From the NCBI GenBank assembly GCA_903842345.1, contig CAIMLR010000036.1, forward strand, positions 248,001 to 312,000: a DNA stretch of 64,000 nt. The letters run 5' to 3'. Every line of letters starts with the position of its first letter. The first letter of the stretch is position 1. The translations under genes were made by a program, and so were the position numbers. The DNA is from an uncultured Myxococcales bacterium (GTDB lineage: Bacteria; Myxococcota_A; UBA9042). Shown piece by piece: positions 60,865 to 64,000 of this stretch. The notes under the pieces were generated by a model that did not search any database, was not told where the DNA came from, and saw only the letters and a list, made by a program, of their open reading frames with translations.

Positions 60865-61512
60865 ATGGAACTGACTTCGGAACACTGGAACCGAATCTAC
60901 GCCGAGAAGCCGAGCGATCAGGTCAGCTGGCACGCGACGCATCTGACGCACTCGCTTGCGTTGATTGCCGAAGCGAATCTGCCGCGCAATGCCGCGATCC
61001 TGGACGTCGGTGGCGGCGCGTCGACGCTCGCCGGCGATCTGCTCGACCTTGGCTACACGAACGTCACCGTGCTGGACATCGCCGAGAGTGGCCTTGCAGT
61101 TGCCCGGCAGCGCCTCGCCGCGCGTGCGACCCTCGTGCACTGGCTGGTGGGCGACATCACGACGATTGCGCTGCCCGAGGCGGCGTTTGACCTGTGGCAC
61201 GATCGCGCGGTCTTCCATTTCCTGACGGAACCGCGCGATCGGGCTGCATATCTGGCCCAGGCGCGGCGCGCGCTGAAGCCGGACGGGCGGATCATCGTCG
61301 CGACGTTTGGCGAACACGGCCCTGAGCGCTGCAGCGGCCTGCCGGTGGTGCGTTACGACGACGAGGCGCTCCTCGCCGCGTTTGGTCAGGATTTTGAACG
61401 GGTGCATTGCCTGGAGGACACGCATGTGACGCCGTGGGGCTCCCAGCAGGAGTTTGTCTACTGCCTCTGCCGACGCGCGCCATCACAGTCCCACGAACGC
61501 GCAGGAGCCTGA
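60865..61512 (+). CDS. Class I SAM-dependent methyltransferase
   Basis: Cytosolic methyltransferase of 215 residues. SAM-binding motif I is ILDVGGGASTLA, motif II VTVLDIAESGLAV, then VGDITTIALPEAAFDLWHDR and LKPDGRIIVATF; all are characteristic of the methyltransferase-25/11 type. The N-terminus EHWNRIYAEKPSDQVSWH is found in a subgroup annotated as thiopurine or tellurite-type methyltransferases. The substrate is not predictable. The 3' end overlaps the left arm of the tRNA-like remnant at 61504-61574. Confidence 0.9.
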   Translation: MELTSEHWNRIYAEKPSDQVSWHATHLTHSLALIAEANLPRNAAILDVGGGASTLAGDLLDLGYTNVTVLDIAESGLAVARQRLAARATLVHWLVGDITTIALPEAAFDLWHDRAVFHFLTEPRDRAAYLAQARRALKPDGRIIVATFGEHGPERCSGLPVVRYDDEALLAAFGQDFERVHCLEDTHVTPWGSQQEFVYCLCRRAPSQSHERAGA

Positions 61513-61574
61513 TCCGCTCGTGCGGGTCCCAACGCGTATCCGAAGGCGTGTTCTATTCTCCCGGGGCTCCGCCA
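61504..61574 (+). other. tRNA-like remnant with encoded CCA
   Basis: A 71-nt segment with GGAGCCT (61504-61510) able to pair with GGGCTCC (61564-61570), followed by GCCA. GTTCTATTC occupies the T-loop position (one mismatch to GTTCRANNC). The T stem and anticodon arm do not form, so it is not a functional tRNA. Its last 25 nt match the 3' end of selC at 20 of 25 positions by eye. It may be a decayed tRNA or an old attachment-site copy. Confidence 0.35.
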
Positions 61575-61579
61575 ATCCC

Positions 61580-62347
61580 TTAGCCCTGCTGCACCATCGG
61601 CGGTTCCCGCTGCAGCCGCACCACTGCCGCGACCAGCATCAGCGCGGTCCACCCCAGCAGCGCCGCGACCGCAGCCATCACCGTCGTCTCCGGTGCGGAC
61701 TCGTCACCCAGGATCGCCGCGAGGTAGTGGCTCGGCGCGATGGCGGCAAAGCTTGTCGACTTCGTGGCCAGGTTGTCCATGAGCACCAGCCAGCCGACCG
61801 ACATGCCGACCGCCGCGCGCGCCCAAATGGCGATCGCCACGAACGTTGCGCTGTAGGCCATCGCCGCCAGCACGGCGGCCAGCAGGAGCGACGCGAGATC
61901 GGTGAACGGCATTTCGGCGGACGTGCCGCGCGTCGCGAGCCACAGCATCAGCATCGACAGCACGCCCAGCGCACCGGCCACAACGGCCACCGCGAGCCAA
62001 CGGCCAATCGGCAGCGCCGTCTTGGCTTGGGGCCGCAGCAGGAAGAACGCCAGCGCACCCGCCTCCGTATCCTGCCGCACCGCCGCGGTGCCCAGTCCGA
62101 GCGCGACCAGCGCGATGGCGCGAATGCCCCACGTGTCGACATATTCGGCAAAGTGATCCGCCGACTCGACGGAAAAGCGCACGATCGCCCAGCCGCCCAG
62201 CGTCACGGCCAGCGTCATGGCCAGCCACGGCCACAGCGTCCGCAGGCGCAGCGTACGCACCAGCTGAACTTGCATGTGGATGCCCACCGCCGCGGGCAGC
62301 GACAACTTCCTGGCCTCAGGCGCCTGAATCCACGACCAAGCGGTCAT
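61580..62347 (-). CDS. ABC-2 type transporter permease
   Basis: Membrane protein of 255 residues with six TM segments (for example LWPWLAMTLAVTLGGWAIV, ALGVLSMLMLWLA, LLLAAVLAAMAYSATFVAIAI). The QDTEAGALAFFLLRPQAKTA loop after the second helix is the typical ABC-2 permease signature region (compare L-x-x-P-x-x-R). It overlaps the ATPase gene by 4 bp (ATGA), so it is a subunit of that transporter. The exported substrate is unknown. Confidence 0.85.
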   Translation of the reverse strand: MTAWSWIQAPEARKLSLPAAVGIHMQVQLVRTLRLRTLWPWLAMTLAVTLGGWAIVRFSVESADHFAEYVDTWGIRAIALVALGLGTAAVRQDTEAGALAFFLLRPQAKTALPIGRWLAVAVVAGALGVLSMLMLWLATRGTSAEMPFTDLASLLLAAVLAAMAYSATFVAIAIWARAAVGMSVGWLVLMDNLATKSTSFAAIAPSHYLAAILGDESAPETTVMAAVAALLGWTALMLVAAVVRLQREPPMVQQG

Positions 62348-63291
62348 TTGACCTCCTTTGCCAGCGCATGGAACAGGCTGATGAGGTCGTCACCATCGGT
62401 CGCAGCAAAATCGACGTGCGCCCCTGACGCAAGCACGGCCTGGGGCAGCGCGGCGAACAGTTCGGCCGGCTCGGACGCTTGCACGGTCAGGTATTCGGCA
62501 TCGATCTTCAGCTCCGTGACCGGTGCGCGGCTCAGCAGCTCGCGGGCCAGCGCGCGCGGATTGCTCGCCTTCAGGCGCAGCGCCTGCGCCCGTTTGTGCA
62601 GCAGCGCGCGGATTTCCGCCTGACTGCCCGCCGCCACCACGCGGCCGCGGAAGAGCAGCAGGAGCCAGCCGGCGATCGACTGCACTTCCTCCAGAATGTG
62701 ACTGGAGACCACGACGCACGCGCCATTTTGCGCCGCCTCGTGCATCAGCGTCGCGACTTCCAGCCGCCACATCGGGTCCAGCGCGTTGAGCGGTTCATCG
62801 AGCAGCACCAGCCGCGCTGGCAGGGCAAACGCCTGCGCCAGCTTGACCCGTTGCCGCTGACCGCGGGACAGCCCGCCGAGCGCGTCATGCCACTTCGCCT
62901 CCATGCCCAGCCGCGTCAGGATCGCCCGCGCGCGCGTGTCGGCATCGTGCGCCACAAGCCCGTGGCACCGCAGCACCATCGTCACGAGACTCAGCGGCGT
63001 GTCGAGCTTGGGCAGGCTGTCCCCGTCGGGCACCAGCGCAATCTGCCCTTCCAGCGCCGCATCGCCCAGGGTCTTGCCACCCAGCCAGGTCACCTTGCCG
63101 CGCGTCGGCGTCTTGAGCCCCGCCGCGAGGTGGATGAGCGTCGATTTGCCCGCGCCATTGGGACCAAGCAGCCCGACCACGCCCGGCTGCAAGTCAAATG
63201 TCGCGTCCAGCAGCGCCACGTTGGCGCCGTATTGTTGGGTCACCCGCTGCATCCGCAGCACGGTGTTGTCCGGCGGCAATGGCGTCAGCAT
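62344..63291 (-). CDS. ABC transporter ATP-binding protein
   Basis: ATPase of 315 residues of the ABC-2 export (CcmA-like) class. Walker A is GPNGAGKST, signature LSRGQRQRVKLAQAF (LSRGQ variant), Walker B LVLLDEPLNALDP and H-loop SSHILEE. A C-terminal extension of about 90 residues (LRLKASNPRALARELLSRAP onward) is common in this class. It is encoded between two permease genes with which it overlaps or abuts, indicating a heterodimeric membrane domain. Confidence 0.93.
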   Translation of the reverse strand: MLTPLPPDNTVLRMQRVTQQYGANVALLDATFDLQPGVVGLLGPNGAGKSTLIHLAAGLKTPTRGKVTWLGGKTLGDAALEGQIALVPDGDSLPKLDTPLSLVTMVLRCHGLVAHDADTRARAILTRLGMEAKWHDALGGLSRGQRQRVKLAQAFALPARLVLLDEPLNALDPMWRLEVATLMHEAAQNGACVVVSSHILEEVQSIAGWLLLLFRGRVVAAGSQAEIRALLHKRAQALRLKASNPRALARELLSRAPVTELKIDAEYLTVQASEPAELFAALPQAVLASGAHVDFAATDGDDLISLFHALAKEVK

Positions 63292-64000
63292 TTACGCCCT
63301 CCCCTTGCCCATCGGCGGATTGCGCAGGAGCCGCACCAGCAGCTGCCACCCGCCCACGGCGAGACCCGACCAGATCGCGACACCCACGACGGCGCGCGTC
63401 AGCAGGCCCTCCGGCAGCGGCTGCGGCGAGAGGAGCGCCATGGCGAACGCGTGCACAGCGTTGAGGCCTTGCGCGAGATTGAACGACTGCCACAACGTGC
63501 CATTGCCGCCGACGTTGGCAAGCACCAACGCCAGCGGAATCGAGCCGAGCAGGAGGCCGGCAAACAGCAGCGGCGCGCCATTGGTCGAGCGCGCCAGCGA
63601 CGAACAGCCCAGTGCGACAGCGGAAATGACCGCGGCGACAAACAGCGACACGAGCACTTCCGCGAACGCGACCATGAACCAGAACATGAGGCCAGCGGCG
63701 ATCGAGCCGCCATCCAGCGACAGGCCAAACGACGCGATCTGCACGAGCACGAGCAGCACCGCCGCGCTGGCCAGCTCCAGCCACGTGACGAGCGTCGCCG
63801 CGAGAAAGCGCGCCAGCAGGTAGTCGCGGCGCCGCAGCGGCCGGGAGAAATAGAGGAGGAGCGCGCCGGACTGGACGTCGCTGGCGATGACCGGCGCGAC
63901 CCAGATTGTCGTCTGCAGGAACGCCGTGAGCAGGTTCATGCCAAACAGGATCGGCATCGCTTTGTCGGTCACAAACACGCGGCGATCGTCGCCGAGCACT
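63292..64000 (-). CDS. ABC-2 type permease, partial (5' end beyond window)
   Basis: At least 235 residues of a second permease; the start lies outside the window. Segments: LTAFLQTTIWVAPVIASDV, then SGALLLYFSRPLRRRDYLLA (the ABC-2 loop motif), followed by four hydrophobic helices. Its stop codon directly abuts the ATG of the ATPase gene (63291), so the three genes form one operon. The substrate is unknown. Confidence 0.85.
   Translation of the reverse strand, partial: VLGDDRRVFVTDKAMPILFGMNLLTAFLQTTIWVAPVIASDVQSGALLLYFSRPLRRRDYLLARFLAATLVTWLELASAAVLLVLVQIASFGLSLDGGSIAAGLMFWFMVAFAEVLVSLFVAAVISAVALGCSSLARSTNGAPLLFAGLLLGSIPLALVLANVGGNGTLWQSFNLAQGLNAVHAFAMALLSPQPLPEGLLTRAVVGVAIWSGLAVGGWQLLVRLLRNPPMGKGRA

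Overview
The window is high-GC DNA from a Gram-negative bacterium, most likely a myxobacterium-like 'deltaproteobacterial' lineage (Myxococcota, Bradymonadota or a relative). This is an inference. It rests on several large Ser/Thr kinases, one followed by a degenerate HD-GYP gene and an all-alpha protein gene; many lipoproteins with Asp/Ser/Thr/Gly-rich linkers and Cys-rich repeats; a clade II-type nitrous oxide reductase cluster; and frequent GTG/TTG starts.

Layout. 1-2476 (minus): F-type ATP synthase genes b', b, delta and the start of alpha. 2721-7469 (plus): lipoprotein, MutT-like Nudix hydrolase, PI-PLC-like lipoprotein, Cys-rich lipoprotein. 7466-16058: two paralogous kinase-nSTAND-TM-FGE-like receptors enclosing a caspase/CHAT-like protein and a protein with a duplicated beta domain; this is the best candidate here for an undescribed system. 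16153-20441 (minus): DUF218 lipoprotein, GT-C-like membrane protein, M28 peptidase. 20505-25093 (minus): all-alpha protein, degenerate HD-GYP and Ser/Thr kinase operon. 25364-32425 (minus): nosZ, lipid-anchored cytochrome c, four-TM protein, nosD, nosF, nosL, nosY, with a candidate sigma-54 promoter, a palindrome and an intra-operon hairpin. 32956-34683: fasciclin lipoprotein, hemerythrin-like protein, YwiC-like protein. 34811-39281 (plus): flippase and three glycosyltransferases. 39327-41651: Cys-rich lipoprotein. 41741-43903: c-di-AMP (ydaO-type) riboswitch and KimA-like potassium transporter. 44026-52145: glutathione peroxidase, TPR-like protein, and a 2081-residue lipoprotein with CDDG/CT repeats and four DUF1566 domains. 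52228-52324: selenocysteine tRNA (selC). 52630-54900: metallophosphoesterase, decayed chrB, Cys/His-rich exported protein. 55100-60586 (plus): electron-transfer cluster of porin-cytochrome, cupredoxin, Rieske protein, cytochrome b6-type protein and octaheme cytochrome c. 60865-61512: methyltransferase. 61580-64000 (minus): ABC-2 exporter, cut by the window edge.

How it fits together. The nos operon and the Rieske/cytochrome b/multiheme cluster both point to anaerobic or microaerobic respiration with copper and heme electron carriers outside the inner membrane, feeding the gradient used by the ATP synthase. The surface-protein and glycan genes suggest an elaborate outer surface. The KimA/riboswitch pair indicates potassium homeostasis by c-di-AMP. 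The tRNA-Sec indicates UGA decoding, although no selenoprotein is recognisable in this window.
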